From: Rubripirellula tenax
GTDB taxonomy: Bacteria; Planctomycetota; Planctomycetia; Pirellulales; Pirellulaceae
DNA length: 64,000 nt
Assembly (NCBI RefSeq): GCF_007860125.1
Contig: NZ_SJPW01000004.1
Coordinates: 789,178-853,177, forward strand
Direction of reading: 5' to 3'
Positions 52,798 through 62,581 of the stretch are shown piece after piece. The stretch's first letter is position 1. Each line of letters starts with the position of its first letter. The notes beneath the pieces were generated by a model. It worked only from the letters and a program-made list of their open reading frames with translations. It ran no database searches and had not been told where the DNA came from. A program made the translations under genes and the position numbers.

Positions 52798-53415
52798 TTA
52801 TTTCCAGCGTTTGTCGCGCGGCGGTGTGATGCCAGCGTCGATGAACCGCTGCTGGATGTCCTGCAACATCGAGTGGAAGGCGCGTCGCGTCATGCCGGAC
52901 TGCTTTTGCGTTGCAATGCGTCCGTGTTCCATCACTTGCTGACAGAGCTCCCGCTGATGTTCGGGCAACTCAGCGAAGACAACGCGAAACGCTTCGACTT
53001 CCTCGAAGACCGCTTCTTCACTGCGAGTCTCTCTGCCGATGGCGCGGTCGCGATCTTCCAGCGAAAGTGCCGAAGCCAATTCAACCGGCGGGCCACCGTC
53101 GGGATCGTCGACCATCGTTGTGAGTGAAACGACAGGTCCGCCGGGCGGAGTGCGAAACGCGGTTTTGCGAGAATCAAGGATCCTGGCGAGTGCCCGCGAG
53201 ACGATCATGTCGATGTACGTTTTGAACGTCGCACGCTCGGGCGTAAAATCTTCGAGATACCGCTCGACCATCGTCCACAACGATTGTTCGATGTCGCGGA
53301 GTTCTTGCCGAGCGTACGCACCGGCCTTGTAGCCACGCCATGCTTGACAGCGGATATTGGCCTGGATGTACTTCCAGTCGATGTCGCTGACTTTTGAGAC
53401 TTCCTGAGTTTTCAA
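52798..53415 (-). CDS. Sigma-70-like regulator of the second prophage remnant
   Basis: 205 residues from TTG 53415, which has GGAGG seven bases upstream; the frame is open to 53502. FKTYIDMIVSRALARILDSRK resembles sigma region 2. LPEHQRELCQQVMEHGRIATQKQSGMTRRAFHSMLQDIQQRF resembles a region 4 HTH. It holds the same place as the gene at 18734 but is very different in sequence. Each prophage type thus appears to carry its own specificity factor. Confidence 0.62.
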   Translation of the reverse strand: MKTQEVSKVSDIDWKYIQANIRCQAWRGYKAGAYARQELRDIEQSLWTMVERYLEDFTPERATFKTYIDMIVSRALARILDSRKTAFRTPPGGPVVSLTTMVDDPDGGPPVELASALSLEDRDRAIGRETRSEEAVFEEVEAFRVVFAELPEHQRELCQQVMEHGRIATQKQSGMTRRAFHSMLQDIQQRFIDAGITPPRDKRWK

Positions 53416-53653
53416 ACGAATATCCTCCGGCTGGAGGTTCGTTCGACGACTCCGGCCAGCGAATACCGTGCTGCAAACGGACGATCGTTCACAGAGAAAC
53501 ACGGGCCAGCGGGATCAGCTCGAAGGCGAATCTCTCAGCTGGAGTCACGGCGACTCATGACGTGAGTCTTTGGCACATGGCGTGAGTCGTTCGGAATTTT
53601 GTTGTTTTTTGAAAAGGCGCAGTGGCAGAGCCGAAACGGGCTCTCGAAGAAGT

Positions 53654-54373
53654 ATGGAAATTTCCAAACTGGCATCGCGAGTTCCGATCTTCCCGCTTTT
53701 CAGCGCGGTGAGCTTGCTCGTCGGCTGGTTTCTTCCAGGGTTCTATGCCTGGACCGACTCCGACCAAAGCCGCCCGTCGCCGCTGCTGTGGAAGGTTCCG
53801 CTGTGGTCGGCGATTGCTTCCGCAGTCTTTTGCGTTGCTCTGCCTTGGTTGCCCATCGGGACCAAAACGCCAATAGACGCCCCACCAAAGACAATGCGAT
53901 TCTCCGTTCGCTCATTGCTGATGATCACCGCCGGTGTTGCAGTGGCGATTCCGCTGTTTGCAAAGTTCCCACTCGTGTTGAGTGGGATAGCGTGCGTCGG
54001 AGCGTACGCATACTTAATTTGGTTCTGCGTAAGAAACCCACCGCATTGCATGGCCGCATCGGCACTGATCGCGTGTTTGATCCTGCCATACGCCTGGGTC
54101 GTCGGGTACGACGAACTCGACCGCCTACTGCCAACACTGGCAGTTATGATCGCCGGAATGCCAGCCTTTCTTCCGGCGGCGTTCCTAAGTCAACTGTTCG
54201 GCCAACACTTCCAAGAATCACAATGGCTGGCGTTTCTACTGACCGCAGTCGAGCTTCTGATCGGCATCTGGATGATTCGCCTGGGTCCGAAACGAACGAT
54301 CGCGTACCTACTGCTTGTCATGCTGAACTCTGCCGTAGGCTCGCTGGGTTTCTATATGATGTGCATCGCCTAA
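53654..54373 (+). CDS. Multi-pass membrane protein of a planctomycete type
   Basis: 239 residues from ATG 53654 with about seven membrane helices. MRFSVRSLLMITAGVAVAIPLF in the middle is the FSLRSLL-type motif seen in many planctomycete membrane proteins. No function is known. Confidence 0.68.
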   Translation: MEISKLASRVPIFPLFSAVSLLVGWFLPGFYAWTDSDQSRPSPLLWKVPLWSAIASAVFCVALPWLPIGTKTPIDAPPKTMRFSVRSLLMITAGVAVAIPLFAKFPLVLSGIACVGAYAYLIWFCVRNPPHCMAASALIACLILPYAWVVGYDELDRLLPTLAVMIAGMPAFLPAAFLSQLFGQHFQESQWLAFLLTAVELLIGIWMIRLGPKRTIAYLLLVMLNSAVGSLGFYMMCIA

Positions 54374-54398
54374 AATGCAAATGAAGAAATCGTCCCTA

Positions 54399-56759
54399 TC
54401 AATCATTATCTTGCTCGGAGACGAAGCCCTTCAGGAATTCGTGATCTGAGATAAGTTGCGTACGGATCATGAATACTTGACCAGTGCCGGAGTCGCTGTT
54501 GGTATCGTCCTCATCAGACTCACTCGAATACGGTTTGGGCGAGAACACTAGCAACGCTTCCGACTTTTTCAGCATGCTTTCCACGGCGATTGAATCCGAC
54601 TTAACCGTTGGCACTTGGATAGTCACTCGTTGGTTCGGATCATTACTACGCGAATTCGGTAGGCTCGCGAGCTTGACTCCTTCAACACTCGCTTGAGTTA
54701 AAACCATCTGCAACTTCACTTCCTCATCCGGCGAAACGGTCGTTTTCAACAAAAATTTCCAACCGTCCTCAAAGACAGAAATCTTTGGCTGCATCGCCGT
54801 CGCTTTGTCACCAGCAATCTCCCACACATCGGTGACGAATGGTCGTTGGGACACATCGCTGATGACGGCACATTGGCCGTTGAACATCGTGACCTTGGGA
54901 GCTTGCATGAGGTTCGACCGACTGTCGAGTTGCAGTTGACGAATGAATCGTTCGCTTTGCAGCCGGCTGATCTTGGCGGCGCGTATCGGCATCGAAGCTG
55001 ATTGTTCAATCTGGTAGTCTTCGTTTGTACTTGGCTGCAAACCCAACGCATCGAGTGAGAGCGTCGCTTCCGCCCAGCCTTCTGGATCGTCTAAGACCGG
55101 TGAATGATCAAGCCGGGCGAAGCGTGCTGTCGCTTCCGAAGTTGTCCAGTCGAATTGATCAAGCAGCTCTATGTTTGTGTCGATTACCCGGAGCTCAGTG
55201 ATAATCTGCCAAAGCCCCGACTGCTCGAATGCCGAAAGCATTTGCCTCATCAGCGTTTCTTGCTGTTTCGTTACTTCGACTGTCATCACGCCGTCAGTGA
55301 TTCTTGCTTCGGCACGCTGATCTGCAGTCACCGGGTACATCGCGAAGTAATGCAGCACAAATCGCTCGGCATCAATCCCCGGCTCAAGCTCCTTCGCTTT
55401 ACGTATCGCATTTTCGACATTGATGGAAACGACTCGGGTGTCTTGGGGAGTAGGGGACTGATTTGAGCCGTCAGTACGTTTCCATTCGACTCCAGACAAC
55501 GCAACCTCGAAATTCGGAACGGGTCGTGGCTTTATAGCGGGCGTTTCGATCGGTTTGGCGTCGGTCAATCCACAGATGGCAACCATGCCGATCGCAGGAA
55601 TTGCCACCAATCCTCGAAGCCAACTTCTTCTATGAACTGGCGTTCCCAACGATTCGATTCGCCGCCCGAGACCTTTCGGTGCCGCCATCGCGAGAAGACC
55701 AATTGTCGGCTGTCCGGATGTCAAATAACCGCGCGGCGATGGCCCGCCAGTTGCAAATTGAAGCAGAAGTTCGCCGTACTCGCGAATCTGTGTCTCATTC
55801 AAATGCAGCGTCGCGAGTTCATCAGCGGATCGTTCCATACTCTGTTGCAGCTTGGAGACGGCGATCCAAGACAACGGGTTGAACCATTGAATCGCCTTTG
55901 CCACGGTTGCCAGTGAAAGCCACAGTCCATCGCGACCCTTGACGTGAGCGACTTCGTGACGAAACACCCATTCGATTTGTTCGGTTGTCAGCTCCTCTCG
56001 CCATTTTCGAGGAAGGCACACGGTAGGCCGAAACAATCCAAACATCGCAGGGGCATGCAGCGTCGGAACCTCTTTCAGTTTCGGACGTCGTCCGACACCA
56101 AGCTCATCGCAAACCCGCAACATGCAATCGACAGTCGACCGATCCGTGACGAGCGGGTGCGACCGCAGTGCCCAAGCGAAGCGAGCATGTGACACGAAGT
56201 GGCGAAGAAGCAGCACGATGCCGATGACTGGCAAACCTAAGATGATTGTGTAGCCCATCAGATTGAATACTGTCGCCAGCACTCCATAGTAGGACTCACC
56301 TTCATCCACCTGATTGAACTCCTGCCCGGCTACGGCCGACTCACGCAGGGCGACTTCTTCCGCGGTGATCTGCGCAACGACAGCATCGGCTGCTGCCTGT
56401 TCCTCTGCCGTGGCACCGGGTGGAAGAAGAGCAACCGTGACCGATTTCCCGTCGTCGTCTTCGTAGGTGAAAGTATCGAATCCACTCGATTCCGATTGGA
56501 CTTCTTGCTCACCTGATACCAGCGTTTGCATTGGTTTGTCAGCAATGGCACTGATCGCCACCCGTGATTCCACCGAGACGGGAAGCAATAACCTTGCGAC
56601 CACAATCAGCCAGAGCCAGCACGAGTAGCGTGCGGGCACTTGTTTGCGGAGAACCATCGCCAAAACAGCGACGATCGCAAAAACAGGTAACGCACGCCAA
56701 CTGGCAAGAAACGCGAAGTAAATCACTTCAGAACACGGTTCAGCAATTCGTTCGATCAT
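54399..56759 (-). CDS. BlaR1-like M56 membrane metallopeptidase with secretin-like C-terminal region
   Basis: 786 residues. Residues ~10-190 contain four membrane segments, and the M56 zinc site HEVAH is at 268-272 (FRHEVAHVKGRDG). The second half (~400-786) is outside the usual BlaR1 plan: it lacks a beta-lactam sensor and contains SNLMQAPKVTMFNGQCAVISDVSQRPFV, which resembles the secretin/STN fold. The start overlaps the BlaI-like repressor stop by four bases. The family's job is to sense an envelope signal and trigger repressor cleavage. The signal here is unknown. Confidence 0.83.
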   Translation of the reverse strand: MIERIAEPCSEVIYFAFLASWRALPVFAIVAVLAMVLRKQVPARYSCWLWLIVVARLLLPVSVESRVAISAIADKPMQTLVSGEQEVQSESSGFDTFTYEDDDGKSVTVALLPPGATAEEQAAADAVVAQITAEEVALRESAVAGQEFNQVDEGESYYGVLATVFNLMGYTIILGLPVIGIVLLLRHFVSHARFAWALRSHPLVTDRSTVDCMLRVCDELGVGRRPKLKEVPTLHAPAMFGLFRPTVCLPRKWREELTTEQIEWVFRHEVAHVKGRDGLWLSLATVAKAIQWFNPLSWIAVSKLQQSMERSADELATLHLNETQIREYGELLLQFATGGPSPRGYLTSGQPTIGLLAMAAPKGLGRRIESLGTPVHRRSWLRGLVAIPAIGMVAICGLTDAKPIETPAIKPRPVPNFEVALSGVEWKRTDGSNQSPTPQDTRVVSINVENAIRKAKELEPGIDAERFVLHYFAMYPVTADQRAEARITDGVMTVEVTKQQETLMRQMLSAFEQSGLWQIITELRVIDTNIELLDQFDWTTSEATARFARLDHSPVLDDPEGWAEATLSLDALGLQPSTNEDYQIEQSASMPIRAAKISRLQSERFIRQLQLDSRSNLMQAPKVTMFNGQCAVISDVSQRPFVTDVWEIAGDKATAMQPKISVFEDGWKFLLKTTVSPDEEVKLQMVLTQASVEGVKLASLPNSRSNDPNQRVTIQVPTVKSDSIAVESMLKKSEALLVFSPKPYSSESDEDDTNSDSGTGQVFMIRTQLISDHEFLKGFVSEQDND

Positions 56760-57145
56760 TCCTTTGATCCCTTGTTTTTGAAGTTCTTTGTTTTGGAGTC
56801 CAACATTTCACGCAGTTGAGTCAATTCGTCTTCGCTCAACTTGGACGTTTTCACGAGGTGCAGAAGAGCCGGCGTGGCATCGCCACCGAAGACAACGTCT
56901 AAGAACGAGCGACTTGCTTTACGAACACAGGCGCTGCGACGCACCGCGACGGTGTAGCGGTATTTCTTGCCGATTTGTTCGGTCGTCAATGCACCCTTCT
57001 TCACCAGTCGGTGAAGCATGGTTTTGACCGTCGCGTCGGACCAACCGTTGTCAGATCCGAGCGCCGCGATGACGTCGCTTGCTTCTGTTGGACCTGAATC
57101 CCAAATGAGATTCATGACGATCCATTCCGCGTCTGATAGCTGCAT
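56756..57145 (-). CDS. BlaI/MecI-type penicillinase repressor family protein
   Basis: 129 residues. LSDAEWIVMNLIWDSGPTEASDVIAALG then GWSDATVKTMLHRLVKKGAL is the winged helix of BlaI/MecI. The C-terminal helices (SEDELTQLREML) dimerise. It forms a pair with the M56 protease downstream and is probably autoregulated through the palindrome at 57171. Confidence 0.9.
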   Translation of the reverse strand: MQLSDAEWIVMNLIWDSGPTEASDVIAALGSDNGWSDATVKTMLHRLVKKGALTTEQIGKKYRYTVAVRRSACVRKASRSFLDVVFGGDATPALLHLVKTSKLSEDELTQLREMLDSKTKNFKNKGSKE

Positions 57146-57170
57146 GAGTTTTCCTTTTTCGATGACAGAT

Positions 57171-57183
57171 GTAAACAGTTTAC
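57171..57183. promoter_or_regulatory. Candidate BlaI-type operator
   Basis: GTAAACAGTTTAC is a perfect 6-base dyad around one central base, 26 bases before the repressor start at 57145. Position and symmetry fit an autoregulatory operator. Confidence 0.55.
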
Positions 57184-57237
57184 GACCGTAATCGGAAATA
57201 GCACAAGATCAGTTACCGAGATCTTACTATTGGATGC

Positions 57238-58425
57238 TTAGCCTTCCCAAGCGGGGACATCATCGGGAGAGTAACACATCGCGTTTCCTTTGAACGCGCG
57301 TGTCAAGTGCTCAGCCAGATCAACATGGTGCTCGGCGATGCGTTTGATGTCACGGTTAACGGCTTGCCTTACATTCTTGCGTGACTTGGATTCGTCGGTG
57401 AAGACTCGGGCTTTGCCGTTCCTACCAGTGTCCTTTTGAAGTTGCGAGAGAATCTCGTATTGCTCAGTTTGCAGCGTTTCTAGCGTACCTGCATCGTTGT
57501 TGCGTTCTGCTTCCGCGATGCGGGCACTGATATCGGCCAACGTCCGCTTGTACTCACGGCGAGCGTCTTCGTCGAATGCCTCGCCCATACCGCTGGTGGA
57601 AGACCGAGCCGCGATCCCAGTGCGAGCGTTCTCGAGTTCGACGGGATTCAGTGCTTTCCCTGGGCGAGACAAAAACTCTGCGAGATACCACATGCCAATC
57701 GCATCGGAGAGCACGAACCGATTCTTCTCGAAACAGATCTCCCAGTGGTCGCCGGTCATGCGGAACGAGTTTAGAGGAGAATCTTCGCCCAGTCCGAGTC
57801 GGTAGCGAAGCTCGTCCAACGCCGCGGTACTCACAATGATCGCCCCCTCTTGGATGAAGAACAGATCATCGGCGGCGATGACCGTGACCTCGAACGTTCG
57901 CTCGATTGAGTCAAGGTCGATGCAAGTCCCAGCGAGCGACGGGACCAGCAGTACCGTCCTCGCACCAACACTCATTGCCGTTTCGATAAGCGACGTCTGA
58001 TCTGTACGAGCGCAAAAATGAACGGTCGTCGACGCGAAGCGAGGCGGTAGCCGGCCCAGTTTCTGAACAGATCCATTCGGAATAGCTGACAAACTCTCGG
58101 CGCGCCCACCAAGCAACGGCATCAACGTTTTGCCGAGTTTTGGAACGCTGAACGTACAAATCGTCAACGCATTCCGATCAACGTCGAACACCTCGCCTTG
58201 AAGACGATTGATGCCGACGAAGGTTCCGTCATCGTGCTCGATGACGTCGCATGCGGTGACAACATCACTGGCCAGCGTCCATGCAGCCAGGTCTGGCGTC
58301 GCGGAAAGGAACTGGTGGCACAGTTCCCAATGTTCACCCAGCTCGACCTGCCACGCTCGCCGTGGTGCTCGCAGGCTTGGAATCCGAGAGAGCGTTTGCC
58401 AAAGTCGTAGGTGTTGCAGGGTCAC
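57238..58425 (-). CDS. Unknown protein, second of an overlapping pair
   Basis: 395 residues. A segment FVLSDAIGMWYLAEFLSRPGKALNPVEL resembles the C-terminal domain found after AAA regulators or cyclases (GLRYLAELL-type). The following ~100 residues are a coiled coil (YKRTLADISARIAEAERNNDAGTLETLQTEQYEI). Its start lies 92 bases inside the upstream gene, an unusually long overlap. No catalytic motif seen. Confidence 0.65.
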   Translation of the reverse strand: MTLQHLRLWQTLSRIPSLRAPRRAWQVELGEHWELCHQFLSATPDLAAWTLASDVVTACDVIEHDDGTFVGINRLQGEVFDVDRNALTICTFSVPKLGKTLMPLLGGRAESLSAIPNGSVQKLGRLPPRFASTTVHFCARTDQTSLIETAMSVGARTVLLVPSLAGTCIDLDSIERTFEVTVIAADDLFFIQEGAIIVSTAALDELRYRLGLGEDSPLNSFRMTGDHWEICFEKNRFVLSDAIGMWYLAEFLSRPGKALNPVELENARTGIAARSSTSGMGEAFDEDARREYKRTLADISARIAEAERNNDAGTLETLQTEQYEILSQLQKDTGRNGKARVFTDESKSRKNVRQAVNRDIKRIAEHHVDLAEHLTRAFKGNAMCYSPDDVPAWEG

Positions 58426-59572
58426 GAGGTAGTCCGGTAGTCTTGATTCCGTGGTGAGTCATCCAGGCTTCGATCAGTTCGACGCCGACTTGTCGCGAGT
58501 ACGAAATAGTGTTGCCCGAGTGAATCGTCGCCGTGACTTCGGGGTAGTCCCGCAAAGTGAATCGAAATTTCGCTTTCGTGATCCGGGTACCGAGAGTGAG
58601 TTGCTGCTGGTGTTCACGCAGTTGGACGAAGATGCGTCGCCCACGAAAGGTCTTGGTTAGGTTCTGACTCCCCATGAACACTTCAGTGACTTCATCGAGC
58701 TGAACGGATTCGATTCCGTCGATGAAAGCTGGCGATTCAATGTCTTCACCGAGTTCATGAATCGGCGATAGGTCAAACAACTCCGACGTTGGAAAAAAGT
58801 CCTCGTCACCGAACAGTTGTTCGCCGATCAAACGGCAGTATTCACGGTGCTCACTGATCAACGAAGCGTGAACGTGCAACTCGCCAAGCTGCTTTTGAAC
58901 GAGGATGGTGTCGTAGCCGGCCGGTCGTTGGACTTGATAGCGACTCTTTTCGCCCTCGATGTATTCGCCGCGTTTCAGGTTTTCGCCACGACGGACAACG
59001 AATGCCAGAACGTCGCCCACGTCATGCATCCACAACGCTGTCCCACCACCACGGTGCCGATCGCGGTTAAATGTCGACAAGCGTTTCTCCATCGCATTGA
59101 TGACGACCGTGGTCGGCAACTGAAACGGCATCGGTTTCTCGTGCCGATTCATGTAGTGCCGAAAGGAACGCTGGCCGGTCGCGATACGCTCGTAGTTCGA
59201 TCGTCGCAGCAATTCGGGATGAATCATCCAGGTTCGCATCGCCAGGTCCGCCGGCGTTAGTTCGTCGTTCGTTGGCAGCGGAATGCCGGCTTTGGAATAG
59301 GCCAAGATCAAGGACTCCATTCCTCGATCGTTGGCGACTTCGTCGATGTGAAATTGAGCTTCGATCAGTTCGCTGGGAGCGGACCGCGTCGGTGTCCTCA
59401 GCAGACGTGCGAGCTTTTTGAATTGGTCTTCGTCGAAACTGGTGTCGGCTGAGATCGTGAAGTTCCGCGCGACGAAGTAGTCGGAGAACGGCAGCAGAAA
59501 GTCGCGAAGTAGATCGAGGTCGACAGATCCGAAGTCATTGTTGAGGAAACTCGGTGATCGGAAAGCAGGCAT
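58334..59572 (-). CDS. Unknown protein, first of an overlapping pair
   Basis: 412 residues from ATG 59572 (MPAFRSPSFLNND). It is a mixed alpha/beta protein. LPTTVVINAMEKRLSTFNRDRHRGGGTALWMHD and PAGYDTILVQKQLGELHVHASLISEHREY contain conserved-looking His and Arg residues. I cannot name a family. It lies between the M56/BlaI pair and the second integration module and could be host or cargo. Confidence 0.65.
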   Translation of the reverse strand: MPAFRSPSFLNNDFGSVDLDLLRDFLLPFSDYFVARNFTISADTSFDEDQFKKLARLLRTPTRSAPSELIEAQFHIDEVANDRGMESLILAYSKAGIPLPTNDELTPADLAMRTWMIHPELLRRSNYERIATGQRSFRHYMNRHEKPMPFQLPTTVVINAMEKRLSTFNRDRHRGGGTALWMHDVGDVLAFVVRRGENLKRGEYIEGEKSRYQVQRPAGYDTILVQKQLGELHVHASLISEHREYCRLIGEQLFGDEDFFPTSELFDLSPIHELGEDIESPAFIDGIESVQLDEVTEVFMGSQNLTKTFRGRRIFVQLREHQQQLTLGTRITKAKFRFTLRDYPEVTATIHSGNTISYSRQVGVELIEAWMTHHGIKTTGLPRDPATPTTLANALSDSKPASTTASVAGRAG

Positions 59573-59724
59573 TTGGGACTCATGAAAAATCAGCTTTGGC
59601 GATGAACATCCTTGGGGAATGGCGAGGCGGCTAGCGCTTGCTAGCAAACTCCGTGCTCCTGTTTATCAGACACATGTCCCGTGACACGTTTGGTCCATCG
59701 TCGCCAGAAAATTCTTCGCAGCCC

Positions 59725-60126
59725 TTACGACCGGTCCGGTTTTGACGGTGGGCCAGACCGCAATTCAGCCCACAAAACACCTTGCTTTTTCCAGTCCATT
59801 TCCATCGTCAGCGGGCGCAGAAGTTTTTCCGAGATCTGCGGCTTGCCCTTCTTCATCCGAGGCAGGAACAGCAGCTCTTCCTGAATGTCGGGAGCCAGCA
59901 ACGTCAGACTGAGGATCTGCGAAACGCGAGGCTGCGACACATGACCGATCTCCGCAATGTGCTGCAGTCCCGTCGCCCGACCGGACCGGAGCAGCTCGTC
60001 AAACCGAATCGCCAATGCCATCAGCCGCGTGATTCGCGGCAGCGTGCCCGGAACAGCTTCCTTCTCGTCGACGATTTTGTGGCGACGCGATGTCGTCACC
60101 GCGATCGTCTTGCGAACCGTGATCAT
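59725..60126 (-). CDS. HTH protein of the second integration module
   Basis: 133 residues from ATG 60126, which overlaps the old recombinase stop (60123) by four bases. ITRLMALAIRFDELLRSGRATGLQHIAEIGHVSQPRVSQILSLTLLAPDIQEELL parallels the HTH region of the protein at 25135-25536, also 133 residues. It appears intact although the recombinase is broken. Confidence 0.75.
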   Translation of the reverse strand: MITVRKTIAVTTSRRHKIVDEKEAVPGTLPRITRLMALAIRFDELLRSGRATGLQHIAEIGHVSQPRVSQILSLTLLAPDIQEELLFLPRMKKGKPQISEKLLRPLTMEMDWKKQGVLWAELRSGPPSKPDRS

Positions 60127-61951
60127 GCGACCGACTCCTCGCACTCTTCGACAAGCGCGGTGATCGCCGTCGGGTGGTACGAGATCGCCATCGAACCAGC
60201 GTCAGGATCGTAGACGACTCTCGCAACGAGCAGCTCGACGAGATGCACACGTTCTTTCGCCGTCAGCGAAGCCCAAACCACTTTGAAGTCCGACATCGCA
60301 ATGTCGATGTCGAGCCGCGAGAGTTGGCGGGCCGCGACTTGTTTCAATTTTTCCGTCGCGACAACAACATCGGCTTCCGCCTTCGCAATCCGGGCTTTCA
60401 AGTCCTCGACTCGGATATCGTTCAGGTTCTCGAACACTTCGTGCTTCAGTATTCGTTGAACCTCCGGGTGTGGTCTCTTCAGGGCGCAGTTTGACGGTTG
60501 ATTGAGGTGCGTCGGTTTCGCGGCATTGCGTAACCTCGGATTGGTGTTTCAGAACAAGGGCGTCCCGCGTCACACTGATGTTGCAAAACAAAAAAACGTG
60601 GGAGTCAACCTATGGCGCGGTCTTGAAGGCTAATGAGGCGTCGATACGACCTTACGCACCCAAAGCTACCACGAACCATCAATTGGCCGCGTAAACTCGC
60701 GCCCTGGCGAGACGACACCCGAACCTCCTCGGTGTCCCGGTTGACTTGAGCTTTTAACTGAGCCAATAGCGTTTCAACTTCGGCTTGCTCTTTATCAAGC
60801 AATGCCTTCGATCCTTGGAACACCGCGTCACGCAAGCCTTGGTCATCAACAACCACTCGGAGTTCATCGACGACCGCGGCTTCGATCATTGCGGCTGAGA
60901 CCGACCCCATCTCACAAGCATCGGCCCCACTCTTCACCGTCGTTTGGCAAGCGTAATACCGATACACGCTCGACTTCTTCCTGGTCGTTCGGTGAACCAT
61001 TCGGCAGTCGCAGTACGGACAAACAAGGATGCCCTTCAACAGTGCCGAGTACTTGTTGACCAGCCGCTGTGCCCTCCCTTTCTGGTGGGCTTTCAGCATC
61101 TTGCCGACCGCGTCGAACGTTTCTTGGTCGATGATTGCGTCGTGCTCACCCTCGTAAACATGTTCCTTGTAGGCGATCTTACCCACATAGAGCGGACTCG
61201 TAAGCAGTGAGTGAACTGCTGGCTTGTCGAACACTCTGCCGCCGCGCGTCCGCCCAGTACGGGTCCGCCAGATCTTGTTCGGCCAGCCGAATTCTTGAAG
61301 GCGTTTCACCACCGGCAACAGCGAACGGTACTCCAGGTACATCTCGAAGATTTTGCGAACCTGCTTCGCTTCGTTTGCGTTTACGACGAGCTTGGGACTC
61401 GTCCCACTGCGGTCAACGTCGAATCCGAGCACCGGCATCCCGCCCGACCATTTGCCCTTGGCTCGCATCGCGGCGATCTTGTCGCGAATCCGATCGCCAA
61501 TGATTTCACGCTCGAATTGGGCAAACGACAGCAGAATATTCAACGTCAGCCGGCCCATCGAATGCGTCGTGTTGAACTGCTGCGTCACCGAAACAAACGA
61601 AACTCCGAATTTGTCGAACGTCTCCATCACTCGGGAAAAGTCCATCAGCGATCGACTCAGTCGGTCAACCTTGTAGACCACCACGCAGTCGACTTTGCCG
61701 GCCTCGATGTCCTCCATCAGCCGTTTCATTGCTGGCCGTTCGAGGTTGCCGCCCGAGAAACCTCCGTCGTCATACATCTCCGGCAAGCAACGCCAGCCCT
61801 CGGCTTTCTGACTGGCGATGAACGCTTCGCCCGCTTCACGCTGTGCGTCCAGCGAGTTGAATTCCTGTTGCAAACCTTCTTCAGTCGACTTGCGAGTGTA
61901 AATCGCACATCGGATCGTTTTCACTTGCTGCGTTTCTGGTTTCTTGCTCAT
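60123..61951 (-). pseudogene. Large serine recombinase, interrupted
   Basis: The N-terminal part (61951 to ~60650) has the catalytic CAIYTRKSTEEGLQQEFNSL with S22, VVYKVDRLSRSLMDF and the zinc ribbon, and stops at 60605 after a run of unrelated residues. The C-terminal part (ARIAKAEADVVVATEKLKQV, then VWASLTAKERVHLVELLVAR) continues from ~60437 to 60123. Between them about 200 bases (~60440-60650) do not fit the family. The gene is split by an insertion or replacement, so this integrase is probably inactive. Confidence 0.8.
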
Positions 61952-62424
61952 GCGTGTTCTCCCAACTTGAAAAATCGGAAGCCGCTCAAGTGGTTTCCTG
62001 TGATGGATTTGGCGACCGCCGACAGAGAGTCGAAACGTTCGTCCTCGTATTCAAAACCGTCGGTCAGAATCAGCACGCGCCGAATCTTGCCCTTGTATCG
62101 CCGCTCGACAAAGCTGCCCGGTGGCGGAATCCGAGGATCCCAATTCGGTGGCATCTTGGTTCGCACCACGTCGCCACCGACTTTCGGCTTCGGCGGAGTC
62201 ACTCGGATCACCGATTCGTCGGCGATCGGTCCGGCTCGAAGCAATGCTCGTTCGCTGAGTCCGCCTTCTTCGTTCGCCTGGATCCGCCAAGCGATGCGGC
62301 GGACGATGAAGTTGCGATTTCGGGAACGACATTTCTCTTGATGAACGACCTCGAACTTCGCCACCAGTTGGTCAATCGTCAGATCGGACAACTCGGCGAT
62401 TTCAAATGCTGCACTAGGACTCAT
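61948..62424 (-). CDS. DUF2924 family protein (second module)
   Basis: 158 residues. LTIDQLVAKFEVVHQEKCRSRNRNFIVRRIAWRIQANEEGGL and FEYEDERFDSLSAVAKSITGNHLSGFRFF match DUF2924 and the protein at 23070. It overlaps the recombinase start by four bases. Confidence 0.87.
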   Translation of the reverse strand: MSPSAAFEIAELSDLTIDQLVAKFEVVHQEKCRSRNRNFIVRRIAWRIQANEEGGLSERALLRAGPIADESVIRVTPPKPKVGGDVVRTKMPPNWDPRIPPPGSFVERRYKGKIRRVLILTDGFEYEDERFDSLSAVAKSITGNHLSGFRFFKLGEHA

Positions 62425-62581
62425 CAGCTACCTCCGGTTGGCTCGGGGGTTGAGATTTGTCTTGCGTGCTTTTGGCTGCCGCCTTGTCCAGGGTTCGTCG
62501 GATCGCCCGCGCCAAAATGGTCGCGATCTCTTCGCGTTGTTGTTCGCTCAATTGGAGCACCGTTACTGTTCGAGAGTTCAT
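62414..62581 (-). CDS. Small protein heading the second integration module
   Basis: 55 residues from ATG 62581. QREEIATILARAIRRTLDKA matches the helix of the small protein at 22835-23008. Its stop lies ten bases inside the DUF2924 gene. It runs in a different frame from the gene at 62424-62789, so only one of the two may be real in the shared stretch. Confidence 0.55.
   Translation of the reverse strand: MNSRTVTVLQLSEQQREEIATILARAIRRTLDKAAAKSTQDKSQPPSQPEVADES

Noticed and set aside
60440..60650. A group II intron interrupting the second recombinase
   Set aside because: A GTGCG-like start can be found, but the segment is only ~200 bases with no domain V-like hairpin or reverse transcriptase.
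61211..62341. A 376-residue plus-strand frame
   Set aside because: It is antisense to the second recombinase and DUF2924 genes.
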